From Paramyrothecium sp. XJ0827 (Eukaryota; Ascomycota; Sordariomycetes; Hypocreales; Stachybotryaceae), in contig JAJFPB010000001.1 of NCBI GenBank assembly GCA_020881915.1, forward strand, positions 1,116,001 through 1,180,000: DNA of 64,000 nt, given 5' to 3'. Shown one piece after another: positions 18,562 through 31,586 of this stretch (position 1 is its first letter; each line of letters starts with the position of its first letter). The notes beneath the pieces were generated by a model. The model made no database searches and was not told the origin of the DNA. It was given only the letters and a program-made list of their open reading frames with translations. The position numbers and the translations under genes were made by a program.

Positions 18562-21261
18562 CTAAACTGGCAACCTGATCGCCTCGATGTTTGCCCCATC
18601 GATGTCAACAGCCGCTCCGCTGCCATCCCATCCGTGCACAGTCAATTCCAGCTTCTCCCTCGGCCACAGCGTAACGTAGTTATCCGACCATGTCACGGGA
18701 TTTACGTCCTCCCCCTTCGCGTCCACCAGATTCAGACGGATGAAGAACGCTGGTATGCTGGATTTGTTCTCGAGGACCACCGTTTGCGTCCCGGTCCTGC
18801 CAGGCGCTGGCACAACACGGGCTCTGACGTTGGCGCGCTCCATGGCGAACAGGCTCGTGTAGTCGGCAAAGTCGGACACCGGGGTGTAGTACCAGGTGCT
18901 GTTGCCCCATTCGAGCTTGTCTAGGCTCGGCGCCACCCAGTACACATTGCGACTGATGGTCCTTCGCTTGCTGTCAAGTAGTCTCAGCCTCAGGAACACA
19001 ACGCCTTCTGCCTTGTCCAGGTTGGAGAGAGCGCTAATGCTTCGCGCCGAATTCTTCGATGTCTGAACCTTGAGCGTCTCCTTGGAGATGGTATTGCCTT
19101 TCAGATCGACGATGTCGACTTCGACTGTGCGAGGCCCGGCGCGGTCGAGCGAATGGTTGATGAGCCACACGTCGCGACTGGCATAATTGTAAGCCACGTG
19201 CTCGACCCGAGCGCCTACTTTGCTGCCAAAGTAAGTCCCTCCCGGGTGGAGATAGTAGTCGAACTGGTTCCAATGCAGGCTGGGCCACGCATTGTTCAAC
19301 ATCCAGTAAATCAAGCCCGTGGCGATGCGCCCGGTGCTCCAGCGCGACGAGAAGCCCTCGAACTCGGCCCTGATGGCCTCGTAGTCCAAGACCTGCGCTT
19401 TGCGAAGGTAGTCCTCCAGGGATGCGGGCTTGCCATACCGCTTGTAGAGAGCCTCGTTGTAGATGCTCCGCGTGTGGAACGAAGAGATGTTTGTAGACAT
19501 GTGGAAAAGACCTTTGTCTGGATTCTTCCACAGGTCTTCGATGTCTTCTTTCGTCAGGAACTTCCTCAGTGAGTTGAGTTCGGGCGTGCCAACACCGGCG
19601 CCAAGCTCCGAGCCAAACCCGAATGCCGCGCCGAGACGATCCTTCGACGGCTCCGTGTCGTACCAATAGTTGGGGGGCACCCAGTCGTACGGCCCGTTCA
19701 TCTTCATTCCAGAGGGACCGAGCTGCTCGGGAAACCCGCGCTTGCTTGCGGATGGGACGATGGGGACTTGCCAGTCAGAGGACTTCAGCGCTTCCACGTA
19801 CACCGCCGTCGCCCTGTCATCGGGCCAAAAGTCGCTGCCGATCAGGAATGCAAGCATGCTCGGGTGGGTTTGGAGCATCTCTGCTTCGTGGCGCATCGTC
19901 ACATTTGCGTCAGAGTAGTCGGTGTCGTCCCAAACGTAGACGGGGTCCACACCGAGTTCATTGTTGTACTCCCAGCTTTCCCTGTCGACGGAGTCAGCTG
20001 TGTTCGAATGAGAAACCATTCCAACTTACCACTTATTGCAGCACTGGTAGCCGGCAAGAATCATCAAGCCCAGGCGGTCCGCTATCTCGTACAGCTCAGG
20101 GTGCTCCATGTGCCCTTCCAAGCGAATGGTATTGAGTCCCATATCGAGCATGTATTTCACAATTGCCTCGAATCGCTTGGGATCCCATCTCATAAACATG
20201 TCTGGTGCGTAGCCGCCGCCACGAACTTGGAATGGTTGCCCGTTGACAGAGAAGAGGATATCTTCGTCTTTGTTCACAACCGCGGTCACAGTCCGCAACC
20301 CAAACTTTGTATGTCCCACATCTGACACAGTAGAATCTGTCTTGATCGTGATCCTTGCATCATAAAGCGGTTGCTCACCCCACTGCTTCGGCCACCAGAT
20401 GTGCGGCTTATCAAATGTCTTCTTGAAGTCCACGGTAATTCTCTGACCTGGGTTCAACGACACAGATTGCTTCAGGACATGCCTCTTCCCACCTGCAGGT
20501 TCAGTGATAATGACTTCCGCTGTGGCCTTGACGGCCCGCTTTTCCAGGTTCTGAAGCTTGGCTCGCAATGTTACGGAACCAGGGCCCAGGCCAACAAGCG
20601 CACTGATGGTCTCCAGGAAGATTGGTCCTGTCTGCTTGACGTGCACGTCGCGCCAGATGCCCGATCCATTGTCGGGCGGTCGAGGGTTCCAGTCTATGAA
20701 TCCCAGTGCCAGGTCTTGATAGTAATCCGTAGGGTGTGTCTTGATGAGCAAGGCATTTTGCTGAGCCACATGCTTTGTGATGTCGTAGTTCTGGCCCGAA
20801 AACGATCCAGACTGAACCGTCTTGTCGGCCACAATCTCGCCATTCAAGTAGATGTCCGCTCCAGACGTGATTCCATGTGTCTGCAAGATGAAATGGCGCC
20901 CATTTCCGGGCTTAAGGGCAAACTCGTGACGGTAGAAGTATGGCACCCGAAAGCTGCCCCAGTTCACGTCATTGAGGTTATCCGAGTACCAGAGCTCTTG
21001 CTCTTTGTAAACGCCCGTTTCAATCAAGCAAGCCATGAGAGTGCACTTTGAAACAGGCACATGGTGCCATTTTGACGTATCAGCTCCTGGCTTCGCAATG
21101 TCTTTGGCTAGGCCCGGCACCGCGGACGAGGACTGGAGGTCCCATCGCGGAATTGCTGCTACGTCGCCCGCTTCTGAGACAAGTGGTTTTGGCGAGGAAC
21201 TCGACACCACGAATTGCCCCAATGCAAAGGCCAAAAAGCCAGCAATCTTTCGTGCGCCCAT
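18562..21261 (-). CDS. Secreted GH2 exo-beta-D-glucosaminidase (883 aa)
   Basis: Two exons, 20030-21261 and 18562-19981, joined by a 48-nt intron (GTAAGT...GACAG). A signal peptide (GFLAFALGQFVVSSSS) is followed by the sugar-binding, immunoglobulin-like and TIM-barrel domains of glycoside hydrolase family 2. The layout fits the chitosan-degrading exo-glucosaminidase subfamily, which releases glucosamine from the non-reducing end. D461 in FLIGSDFWPDD and E535 in GFGSELGAG correspond to the acid/base aspartate and nucleophile glutamate described for the actinomycete CsxA enzyme, with similar spacing (74 residues here). Length matches known fungal members of roughly 890 residues. It would act extracellularly on chitosan oligomers from fungal or insect-derived material. 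The zinc-cluster regulator next to it is a candidate controller. Confidence 0.9.
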
Positions 21262-22000
21262 TGTCGCCTTTGCGGTACCAGAGAGGTGAGTTCAAGCTCC
21301 CCCGCTAAAGATCAACGGTTCATAACGGACCTTTTCTAAGAGCGGAGTACATCACCTCCGTAGCAACGTGACGCTGTCCCGCAACGTTACTCTGCCCGGT
21401 GGCTCCGCCGTGTCCGTTGTTTGGCCTTCCATCATTTCCCCAATGCGGTGTCTTGGCCTGCAGGCTCATGTGCTGATACGACGCGGATGCAACGCCAACT
21501 TAGGTAATAGATGCAACCTGGGGGTGGTTCAAGTGCTGAATGCCGCTGAACCTCAATCATGCCAGCATCTAGTCGTCAGCGCGCGCTCGACCTGTATGCG
21601 ACATTGAAGAAGTTGTGACGTAGTGAAATTGTGAAATTGGATAGATTGTGTCTTTGGATTACATTCATGAGCACCTTGACAGAATGACTTGGAAGAATGA
21701 GGCCTTGCACATAGAGCATTCTTGTGATTGCCATTAGAAAATTGAGTAATTGCTTGCCTAAAAGTGTTTAACGATGTGAATTCCGCTAGATGTAAATATG
21801 ACACTCCCAGCTCGGGTTCTCTTTTGGTGTCGCGGAACGCCGCCTCGCCATCTATAGCCTTCTAGTACTCCTTTTTCTATCCGTCTGCTCTAGTTCGTCA
21901 TACGTATCATTATTCGTGACCGCTATGGTCGCAGTCCGTTTTCGAGCTGGCGAAGTAACCGTCCAGTCCCGTGTTCATTGTTCTCAAAGCCAATCTCGCA
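21262..22000. other. Intergenic, promoter of glucosaminidase
   Basis: About 740 bp upstream of the glucosaminidase start and downstream of the permease stop. No gene or RNA is recognised. Confidence 0.4.
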
Positions 22001-23698
22001 TCACCTCCCAACGAAACGTTTCTCGGCCCAGCGCAGCGGCACGTACAACAGGCCGCTCAGCAACAGAGCAATCTCAAATCCAATGTCTCCGGTTGTCTTC
22101 GCGATGGGTCCCTTCCACCACACCTGCGACATGGACGGGATGACCAGCCCAAAGCACAGCACACCCGCCCCTAGAGCCGCAAAACCGAGCGGTAGTCTCC
22201 GCCAGTCGGCCCAGATTGCATGGTCGTAGCTGTCGTGGCGGCCTCGGCGGAAGACCAGGTGCTCCGTGACGAAAATGCCGACAAAGGCGGCAGACCAGTA
22301 GCCGATGAGGCCGACAAAGTTCTCGAGGTTGAGGAAGAAGTCGTCGGCGGCTTGGAGGGCGACGGGGATGACGACGGCGGTGACGACGATGGCGAAGACG
22401 TAGCGCGGGACGCGCACCAGCCACGGCACCAGGGTCTGGAAGTTGAGCGTGATGGCGTACATGGTGCCGGCGGTGTTGCCGAGGAGGGTGAGGGAGAGGA
22501 CGACGACGCAGAACTTGCCAAAGCCGCCGGCGCGCTCGAGCATGGCGGCGAGAACACCACCGACGAGGTGCTCCGTGTAGGCGGCTGCCCAGACGGGGTT
22601 GTTGGGGATGGCACCAGCAATAGCGGCGCCGAGAGTCATGAGGAGGATGGTGGGGAGCGCAAGGCCAAGGTATGTGTAGGCAAAGACACGCGTGCTACAC
22701 AAGTCAGTACAATCCGTTTTCTTCTTACGGCTCTGTTGGAAGCACTTACGAAGGAACCTTGGGGTCAAAGTACGTGGTCAAATCACTCGCAATGACCGCC
22801 CAGGGGATCATGTAGCTAGCCACAATCATGCCAAAGTTGAGCACCTGGGGCGCCGTGGCCGGCGGGAACGCCTGCTGCTGCTTGAGGTTCGCGCCGCCGC
22901 AGCCGGTCGCGATGGCGATCATGATGACGGCCGGGATGAAGGCGTAGGTCTCGTAGTAGTGCAGGACGCGGAAGCCGCAGAAGGAGATGACCAGCGACAG
23001 CAGGGAAATGATGACGATGCCGGCGTCGTGGCTGAGCGACCCGCTGGAGACGGCGGAGAGGCACTGGCCGCCGATGACGCAGATGATGACGATGAAGCCG
23101 GTGAGGGTAGCGAGGTTGAGGAGCACGGGGACAGAAACAATGTATCGACTGTATGTCCACGTTAGTGAGTGAGATGAGATGGGATGAAGTGAGAAACAGG
23201 ACGAGACACGACGTGCGTCACTCACCCAAAGCTAAATCTCGCCAGAACCATCTGCCTCATGCCCGTCTTGGGCCCAAAAGTAGCCAGGTACGCGGGCGGC
23301 ACCGTCGACAGCAGCGTGAAGAACAGGATGACGAGGGCCGAGTCGCGCAGGCCGAGGCCGAAGATGGAAGGCCCCAGCAGGCCAAAGGTGATGCCGAGGA
23401 TGTTGGCGTTCATGGAGCACCAGACGGTGAAGATGTTGAAGAAGCGCGTCGAGGTGCGGTCCTCGAGCGGCAGCGGCTGGATGCCCTTCTCCTCGACGCG
23501 GCCGAGGCGCAGCGCCTTGTGCAGCATGGTGAGGGAGAGCGACGACGACGACGAGGCCGTGGACAGGGGCCGCGGCGACGAGGCGCGCGCGGCGGCGTCG
23601 TTGCTGGGCGCATGAGGGCGGGCGTTTGTGTCACCGCCGGCCGTCTTGTCGTCGTAGCCGGCCTCGACGTCCCCGCGGTGCGCAGTCGTGGATGCCAT
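22001..23698 (-). CDS. NCS1-family purine/cytosine permease (521 aa)
   Basis: Three exons: 23226-23698, 22750-23148 and 22001-22694, with introns of 77 and 55 nt (GTGAGT...ACAG and GTAAGT...GTAG). The product is a polytopic membrane protein with about twelve hydrophobic segments. Family hallmarks of the Fcy2-type nucleobase-cation symporters are visible: a polar N-terminal tail, MNANILGITFGLLGPSIFGL in the first membrane segment, FGPKTGMRQMVLARFSFG, and SYMIPWAVIASDLTTYF in the middle. It should import cytosine, purines or a related compound with protons at the plasma membrane; thiamine or other ligands are also possible in this family. The exons are very rich in G/C third positions compared with the flanking DNA. 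Confidence 0.9.
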
Positions 23699-25108
23699 GG
23701 CTGCGAGGTGGGAGGTGTTGTTGATGGAGATATCAAAATGGCACTTGTTGCCCGCGTATGTGGTGATGGGCCTTTTTCAGGAACCACTACCGCTCCACTT
23801 GGACTTAATGAGAGCCACCCACTTGGTGCTGCAAATCTCGCCCGCTCTGGGGATTGGTGGTGGGTAGATTTGCGCGTGAGAGTCGAAAGCTCTCCGTTCT
23901 TGTCTCTGGTTCGACTGTCCTCCCTTCCGGACCCGGTGCAGTTCCGTTGAGCGGGGAATCTGATGAATCAGACGAAAGTGAAAGAGAAATCCCAAGCACA
24001 AGAAGACAACAGAGGTTCGCAAGTTTCAGCAGTTCTCGGCCATGATGAGATAAGGGGAGAAATAGTGGTTGCGAGCGGAAAATATGACACGATGGATGGG
24101 TGTGAATGAGTCGTTTTGCTGGTGGCGTCGACTAGATGTATGAATGACTGATTGACTGACCAACCACCTCCGATTCAGGAGCTGCCAGGAACAAAGGACA
24201 AGAAAATTAAAAAATTAAAAAATAATCGACTGATCGACTAGTTCCTCTTTTTTCCCTGCGTCTCTTCACATCTGTTCGGTCGCCAAGACTCATCCAATCC
24301 AACCCGTCCAATTCTCGTCAGCCCCCCATAAATAAAAACCTCAAATTTTTTACATCATCTCCTCTCCCGCGCTTCTCTGTCAGAGGAGAGCCGAGTCGCT
24401 AAACTCAACACGGTTATCAGCGGCAAATAAAAAGTCAAGAGTCCCCCGCCCAGTCGCTTCAGCCCTTCGCCATCCCCACAACGTAGCGTGACGGGATCAA
24501 TCAGAGCCCTCGAGTTTGAACTTGCTCGAATGTCTAAAATTTCTCTTGGTGACGCTAGCATGATAAGATCGAGCTCCGGCCTCGCCACTAAACGACCCCT
24601 CGCTTGTACCGTGCAGGACCCTGGCCGTTGGGAGGACTGTTACGTCCGGAATGCGCTTCGCTGTGGTTGGTCCTCCCGGGGGTAGCGCGTGGGTCGCAAG
24701 AGGTAATTCGATGGAGCTGCGTCTTGGCTCTCGCCGTCCCACGTCTTGTGAGCCATGCCTTCGGCTGGTCGGTACCGAATTGGACGGACGACAGTCCGCT
24801 TGCGCACCAAACATCGTGACGGAAAGCTCTGGGCTTAGTCTGTCACAGTAGCTATGAGCTGCCCAGACAATATGCCAAGTCCATGTCTTATTTGCATTGC
24901 GTGATTTATATCTGGAAAACAGAATCATTACACCGTCACTGGGAATCTGAGACGCTCCCTCACATCTTGGCATTCCTCATCATCATGTGTGGTTTCTCTC
25001 TGTGAACTTGGATGCCATCTTTGTTTCTCTTGGCTTCGAACCTCGGTATTTCACAGTCGGATACACTTATACGCCCGCCTGCTACCCATCCCGTCCTTTT
25101 CCTTATTC
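23699..25108. other. Intergenic, long upstream region of the permease
   Basis: About 1.4 kb. It contains an A-rich tract with two copies of aaaattaaaa near 24200-24230 and pyrimidine-rich stretches, but no frame with a recognisable product. It probably carries the permease promoter and leader, and the 3' region of the zinc-cluster gene at 25109. Confidence 0.45.
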
Positions 25109-27992
25109 TCAATCGTACAACGCCTCGAAACTCAATCCCAGTCCCAAGGCGTCCTCTATTCCCACCACCGGTCCTCCCACCGTAATCGTCGACGATGCCG
25201 CCCCCATGCCCGTCGTCCCCACCGCGTACGGCCATCCGACCGCCCTCTCCCACAGCCCCTGCGCCATGTTCTCGCTCGGCTCAAACTCCGGCCACACGAC
25301 TCTCGCCAGCACCTCTCGTGCCTCCCGCCACTCCAGCACCCCGGATGCTTTGCTGTACCGCTGCATGAATCCGTCGTAACAAAACTCCAGATCTCGTAGC
25401 TCCTTCACCATCGCGTGCGTCTGCGCCTCCGCCACCGGGTCCGCCGCCCCTGCCGCCGCCGCGAGCGCCACCTCCATCGCCTTGGCCAGGCTGAACGCCC
25501 CAGCAAAGACACGCCAGAACCAAAAGTCGCGGTCGGCCGCTTCACTGTTCTCCGACGTCATGTCCTGCCGTAGGTTGCGGTCCTCGCAGAACGCCAAATC
25601 TCGCCGCAGAATCAGCAACACGGCGGCGTGGAGACGCATATCCACCGGAAACCCCCCGTTATAGTTCTCGAGTACTGAATGCAAGAACAATCCGGCCGCC
25701 GCCCCAATGCCTGTCAACGACGTAATCATTGGCCTTTGCTGGGCTGTCTTCGTGCTCGACGGGGGTGAGGACGACAATGAGGCCGGCGGCGATGGAGGAA
25801 GATTGGACGAGCGAGCATCCTGCGACCTACTGCTGTCCACGGTCTTGACGATCTGATCGGCTGCAGAGAGTATCCGGCATGTCATGGACATGAAATGCCG
25901 CCTCATAGCACACGTCACCCTCTCTGTTTGCATCGTAGACGGGCTGCTCAGCAACTTGTCAACTTGTCGTTGATCGCAATCAACTGTCGCTTCCCGCAGG
26001 GCTTCCAAGATAGACGTGCCGTCGATATCGCGCAGTCCATCTTTCGACTGCGGACCCGACAAAAACGTTGGCAGCAGATGCAGCACCTTCAAACGATTCT
26101 CGCCCGTGCGGCTCTGCAGAGACTTGAGGCACGCCGCCTCTTCGGCTGCCGATCTGTGTACGTGATGCGGTTCGGCGGGGACGTCTTCGGCCTTTTCCTT
26201 GAAGCCAAGGAGGAAATAATACGGCCTAGTTTCCGTCACATATTAGCTTCGCCGCACAACAATTGCCAACCCAGGCCGCCCGAGCATTGAATTTGCTATT
26301 TTGATAGGGCATGACTTACATGAGCAGATATCGATTTACAAATTCCTCGTCCACTTCCTTGCGGCAAGGCTTTGAATCTTTCATGTCGAGAAATGCCACA
26401 ATGGCCTGTAAGTGCGCTTCGGCCGCCTCTTCGTTCCCGAGACAATACTGCCAAAGAAACAGTCAGCATGCCCATCAAGGTTCTGGAGTTGATCGTTCCA
26501 CAATCCACCATTCACATGAGGAAGAACTTTCAAGAAGGGCTCAAATCTCCTGCCAGTCAACTTCCACTCACCTCTGCAAAGCACAGCGTAGCAATCTGCC
26601 TGATGCACATCTTGGCCGTTTTGACCTTGAGATCGCGCAGCCACCGATTCACCGTGCGTATGCTCTCGATCTTGTGATAGAGAAAAGTGGACTCGAACGA
26701 ATCCAGCGTGCCTTTGTTCCATGCGTAGTGGAGGCCTGCCAGCAGTAACGTATTTCGGAGCGACGCTGGGTCCTCCGTCGAAGAGCGTAGACTGCTCGGT
26801 AAATAGAAATCAGCACACCATCAACGATGAGCATTGGATAGAGAAGCCGAGGACTTACGAAATCTCTTGTTCCCTACCAGCAAATCCACCCATTTGGCAA
26901 ACTGTTGAGTCCCTCGGTTAGTCCCACGTCCAATAAACAATCAACCCCGTTTCATATAAAGCAGTCTTGGTAGTAGCTTTCTGCAATCGTTCCTTCTTGC
27001 TGTATAATTCTGAAATCCAAGGGTGAAAAATCGAAACCGACTTACAGTAGTGAAATAATTCCTTCGACTTAAACTGCATATTGATTACCATCGTGTTAAA
27101 CGGATCAGCCGCTGTGGATCCTGGACCGGCTTGCCAGGGCGTCGGCGAGGCAGATGTCTTCAGCAGTACAATGGACGACACAGACGGCGAGGGCGATGAA
27201 GACTCCTCCTGCTTCTTCTGCTGCTGCATCTCCCAGCATACCCATGGCTTCTGCTCCCCTGGCTGCAGTGGCTGCCGCTCCTGGGCCCTCCGTTCGCGCA
27301 GCGGAATCTTCGCGGGGGTGTATTCGCAACATCTATTGGCCGCTACGCAGTTGTGACTACACCAAGTCGACCGGTTAGCAGAGTTCTAAGACTCTTGGAG
27401 TCTCAAGCATCAGCCACGCCGAAATCAAATTGAAAATGACTCAAAGGTATAGAAGTGAAAAACAGATCATAGCCTGTCTTGTGCCCTGTTCCTTGCAGCC
27501 TTGGATGCGGCCCCCATGATGCAAGCCACAGAGGGTTGCATTTCATGCAGAGCTGCATCCCGATTAACACAATGTGAAGACTGGTTCGCTGGCGCTGTCG
27601 ATGGGCCGCGCTAGCCTTGTTGCACTGCCAGCCTCTCTGCAGCACTCTCGCGTCTCGGCTATTCGTCCGATACCAGGTGTAGGTTGCCAGGCCGCTTGGA
27701 AACGGCTGCGCATTGCAAAACAAGCTCTTGCAAGCGACACCAACACAAGCGATATTCTATATACACGACAAGAAACCGACAACAGGGTCGTGAAAGTGGA
27801 AATGTACGACTGAAACAGAAACCCTCTTACTTACCAAGATGGTCGATTCTCATCGCAGCGGACATGTCGTTGTCTACAAACGACACATCCTGCTCGGCTT
27901 CGTGTATGGAACTGCCGCGTCTTGCCAGTCTCACACTTGCTCTTGGTCTTGGCTGCAGCGGCAGCATCCTGCTTCGGCTGTTCCTTCTGCAT
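25109..27992 (-). CDS. Zn2Cys6 transcription factor, six exons (658 aa)
   Basis: I assemble exons 27835-27992, 27046-27356, 26859-26901, 26572-26791, 26320-26447 and 25109-26225. All joins keep frame and use GT-AG ends. The zinc cluster is formed across the first intron: C36, C39 and C46 in AGCVVCRQRHVRC, C53 in RPSC whose codon is split by the intron, then C56 and C62/C63 in HNCVAANRCC. Downstream the protein resembles fungal-specific regulatory domains (DPASLRNTLLLAGLHYAWN, then CLGNEEAAEAHLQAIVAFLD). The C-terminal half is mostly helical with a polar linker of serines and prolines. The first intron is 478 nt, unusually long for this genome; the third exon is only 43 nt. Its target genes are unknown. 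Confidence 0.8.
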
Positions 27993-30900
27993 TTGGGCTT
28001 CGACAGTAGCAACGACGTGTATCTTGAGTGAATATGGATCAATAGAAGTATTGAAAGAAAGGGCGGGGGAAGAGTTGAAGTCTAGATGACTCAAGGGGTT
28101 TGAGTGGAGATTTGATCGTGAGCGACCACGATCAATGATGTTGAGCAAAGCTTGGCCGAAACAAGGGTCAGCTAGACAGGCACATGCAGAAGAACTGGAC
28201 GAAAGAGTAGAAACGGTTGAAGAAGATTCGATGAGGTTGGTCCAGCAAAACGCTCGCCTCGCAGGGTCCTAGGTCCTTTTCAAGCGTATTTAAACGTGCG
28301 TCGACGGGGGGTTCTTGGTGTCTCGGTCAGGAATCAACGTCAACATCCCCGTCGCTCTTCGCTGTAGTCGGCGCCTCGACCGTCAACCATCGAGGATAGC
28401 CCTACAAGGCCAGGATATAGACCTTGGTTCTTGGGTTCGACGTCGTTCCCCCCGGTAGGCCCTGGTAGGGTTTTTCGTGGGGGAGTGGAGGGTGTGTGGG
28501 ACAGACAGCACGGCGGCGGGGGGAAGGCGGCGGAACGGGGTAGGGGGTGTGTATGCTACCTTTCTGTGTCGTCGTGAACAGGCAAGGGTCCGCACTCGAA
28601 TCTCATCTCTCCATATGGTAGGGCCCGTGGATGAGGGAGGACAAAAGGAAGACGAGCAACTCCACCCCATCGCAGCCAAAATTATACCATCCCTCCCGGC
28701 CGTGCGTCTGGCCTCCCGCCCTGTACCTTGGGACAGTTCCTCTCGAAGCACCTGGGGTTATCTGATGGACCCATGCCTTGTCCTGAGCCGACGCACGTTC
28801 CGAACCTTTGGAATCTTCGACCAACGAGGCGGTGGGCCAGCAAATGGAGCTATGCCGTTCGGGGACAGTTTAGACGAGTTCGAACCCTTGGGTGAGGGAA
28901 GGGTTCCATTGGGCCTGATTCGCGCTCAACGGCCTTCAGCTCTGCCGCTTTGGCGTTGGCTAAACTGGCATGGGTAGCAAACCCCTCAGACCATGGTGGA
29001 AGAAGAGTGCCTCAATGGACAACCCGATCCGTAAGTCTAAAATAACGACTTGGAGGTCGAGGGACTCCACCAAGGCGGCCGCCTCCCCCACAGGTGCGTC
29101 TGGCATCCCTCGAGCCATTTAACCCAAGAACCCCATCCCGACCGGAGGGTGTGCCGGGCCTTGAGCCGCGCCGGACTGTTTGCCACAATGTGGTTCTTGA
29201 TCGAGCCAAGAGGTGGCATCTTGTTGTTTGTGTTGACATCCTATTTCTCTTGTCTTTCTTTGTGGCAACGTGGTCTAGCAACGGTGATGCGCAAGCGGCT
29301 CACATGCATTGCACACCAACCCCGTCTGCCGTTTTGTTTCTCACCCGGCATTTTCTTCAGACTGAATAGTTGAGGCTCTGCTGCATTGCAGATGTATGGT
29401 AAGCCCAGTGGTCAGCTCCGCACACCCCAGGCTAGTAGCTGGGCAGCATCCAGAGATCTCAAAAGAGCCATCACATATTTCCTCATCGTCATCAGCGCTT
29501 TCCTGTCCACTTGCGGGTTCTCAACTTTTGCCCCTCACCGACACAACATAGTCACCTTCATCAACCCCCGTCATAGTACGACCCTGGGCTCTAAGAATAG
29601 TGGCGTTGCCGCCAGTGGACCAGGTAGTGTTGTAAGCAACCAAGTCGCGTTGCAAATGACAGCTCCGGCCGTGGATCAACCTGAACCCACCGCTCCATTT
29701 TCCACGCGACACCCATAGCTCTCGCTTCTGCTTTCTCTTAATCATGCATTTAGCGACCGTGATATACTTCCGATGGCTCCCAATGTGATGGTGTAGTCGC
29801 ATCACTCAGCAACGCCCATTTCAGAAGCCTGCAAGCGCTATCGTGGCGCTATCCCCTTTTCCAGCTCTGGCCGAGATATTCCTTGCACGCTCTCGATCGT
29901 CAGCCATGGTGTTGCTGTCCTCGCTTCACCAGCATCCCGGTTTTGGTTCCCGAGAGCGTTAGCGTCCACTCGGTTGCATGGACAGAAGTGTCCGCTTTCC
30001 AACCCAAGAATAGACTCCACACCTGATTCCCATATTCAACGCAGCCTGCCTCTTGTTGTGGGTTGCAAAGATGCCTGCCAGCCCTCCCTTTCAGCCCAAT
30101 CCAGTAGCTAGTCCTGCAAGATGGCACGCGATGGTCCGTGTCAGTGCGCGGTCATGTCGATAATCTCTCATGCATTTGCAGGGCCCTCCCGCTCATCTCC
30201 GTCATCTCATCCCGTAAATCTCGCCATCCCATTGGATAATTGGGATGAGGCTACTGTGAAGATGCTGTGAGCCGCACGATCTGTTCGATGGGAGATGCAT
30301 CTCCGAGGAGTCGCAGCCATAGACACGGCAGAACGGGTCTGCAACGCTCACATCGCTAACACGTTAATACATGATTCCTCATCAGTGGTCACGTTGGTCG
30401 TGCTATACACCTGAAGCTGAATGGTTCTCTTGGGTTAGTATTGCATCTATCCAGACTCCTCGAAATCTTGTACCGCTCATACCCGCGCGCGTTGGTCTCC
30501 ACTGCCGATTGCCCACCAGCTCTCAATTGTGTCACCAAGGATTCCAGGATTAGGGTTATACAGTCCGCTTGGACAACCTTACACTTACGCTTGCAAACCC
30601 ACAAGGTCATTTCGTAACCTCGAGCGCCACAAGGATGGCCGTTCTGTCTGCATCGCTCATGTCCGTGATAAGGGCTGCACTGTGGACGCCATTGATTCCA
30701 GCGATAGGCTCTTGGAATGCACGAACCAGGGATTGTTGAAGGATTCAAGGTGGCGCTCTCGAAGAAGCATTGAAGGGACATTTGTGTATCTTCGCTCTAG
30801 TGCTCACATCCAATGCCATGTTCATAATGTTGTGAGTGCATTGTCAGCAGCGGTCCACTTGTCAACACCGCACTTTTGACGGCAAGAGTCCTCAGCTCGT

Positions 30901-31586
30901 CCTATAACATTGAAGGTGGATGGAGACAGGAACCATGAAGTCATGTTTTGACAGGCATGCACTGCTCCAAACATGTTGCAGGCAAGCGAATGCAATGGCC
31001 GATTGTAGGACGCCATGTAATGCAAGGCGTGAGCAAGTCCCATGAGGGAAATGGATATACGCTCTGGTCTGATCGACGGTCAACGGTCTTAACGCCCGCT
31101 CGGAGCCTTTTTGAAGTCCTGTACGGCACTTTTGCTCGCGATGTCCGACCCTTTCACGTCAACCTGATTGACGCACCCTCGCTTACCAAACGCTCGCAGA
31201 TTGCTTGATGAAGATGTGCTCTCAGCTACTCAAAGTACTCGTGCGCTTGCTTCAGCGAAGGTCAGAAGCCAGCTATCGTTGTTGGCATCTCGATCCTCTG
31301 TCATACTGAGGACGCATTTGTGGCGATGGAAACATTGAAACAAATAGGCAAAACGACCGGTCGGGAACTCGCATCCTATAGCCATATATAGATTGCAGAT
31401 CATGGAGACGGCTGTGTCTTGGCTCCTCATCTAGGCACACAGTGTCTGGGATTTGACTCCATTCTTCCAGAAGTCTTGCAGCCCGTTGGACACATAGCCA
31501 GGCAGGTCGAGTCTTTCATAAGCGTTCAGCTGGGCTGGGGTCTCAGGACTGTAGCTTCGCTGAAGGCGAAGCGCGAAGCGCGGATC
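27993..31586. other. 3.6 kb stretch without a convincing gene
   Basis: Between the zinc-cluster gene start and the CHL1 stop. Frames of 60-166 codons occur on both strands but none has a domain, signal peptide, conserved-looking composition or workable splice pattern. One frame near 29392-29718 contains a hydrophobic segment (AITYFLIVISAFLS) but nothing else. I see no tRNA, transposon termini or long repeat. It may hold the promoter and leader of the zinc-cluster gene and noncoding RNA that cannot be recognised by eye. Confidence 0.5.

Noticed and set aside
22220..22795. 191-codon plus-strand frame over the permease
   Set aside because: Antisense of GC-rich coding sequence; repeated Asp/Glu/Gly codons are typical of such shadows.
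28477..28977. 166-codon plus-strand frame in the gene-poor region
   Set aside because: Low-complexity, arginine/glycine-rich translation of GC-rich DNA; no splice or promoter support.
29392..29718. Frame with one hydrophobic segment
   Set aside because: A single possible membrane helix by chance; no further evidence.
30389..30781. 130-codon minus-strand frame
   Set aside because: Overlaps another frame of similar length on the opposite strand; neither shows a domain.
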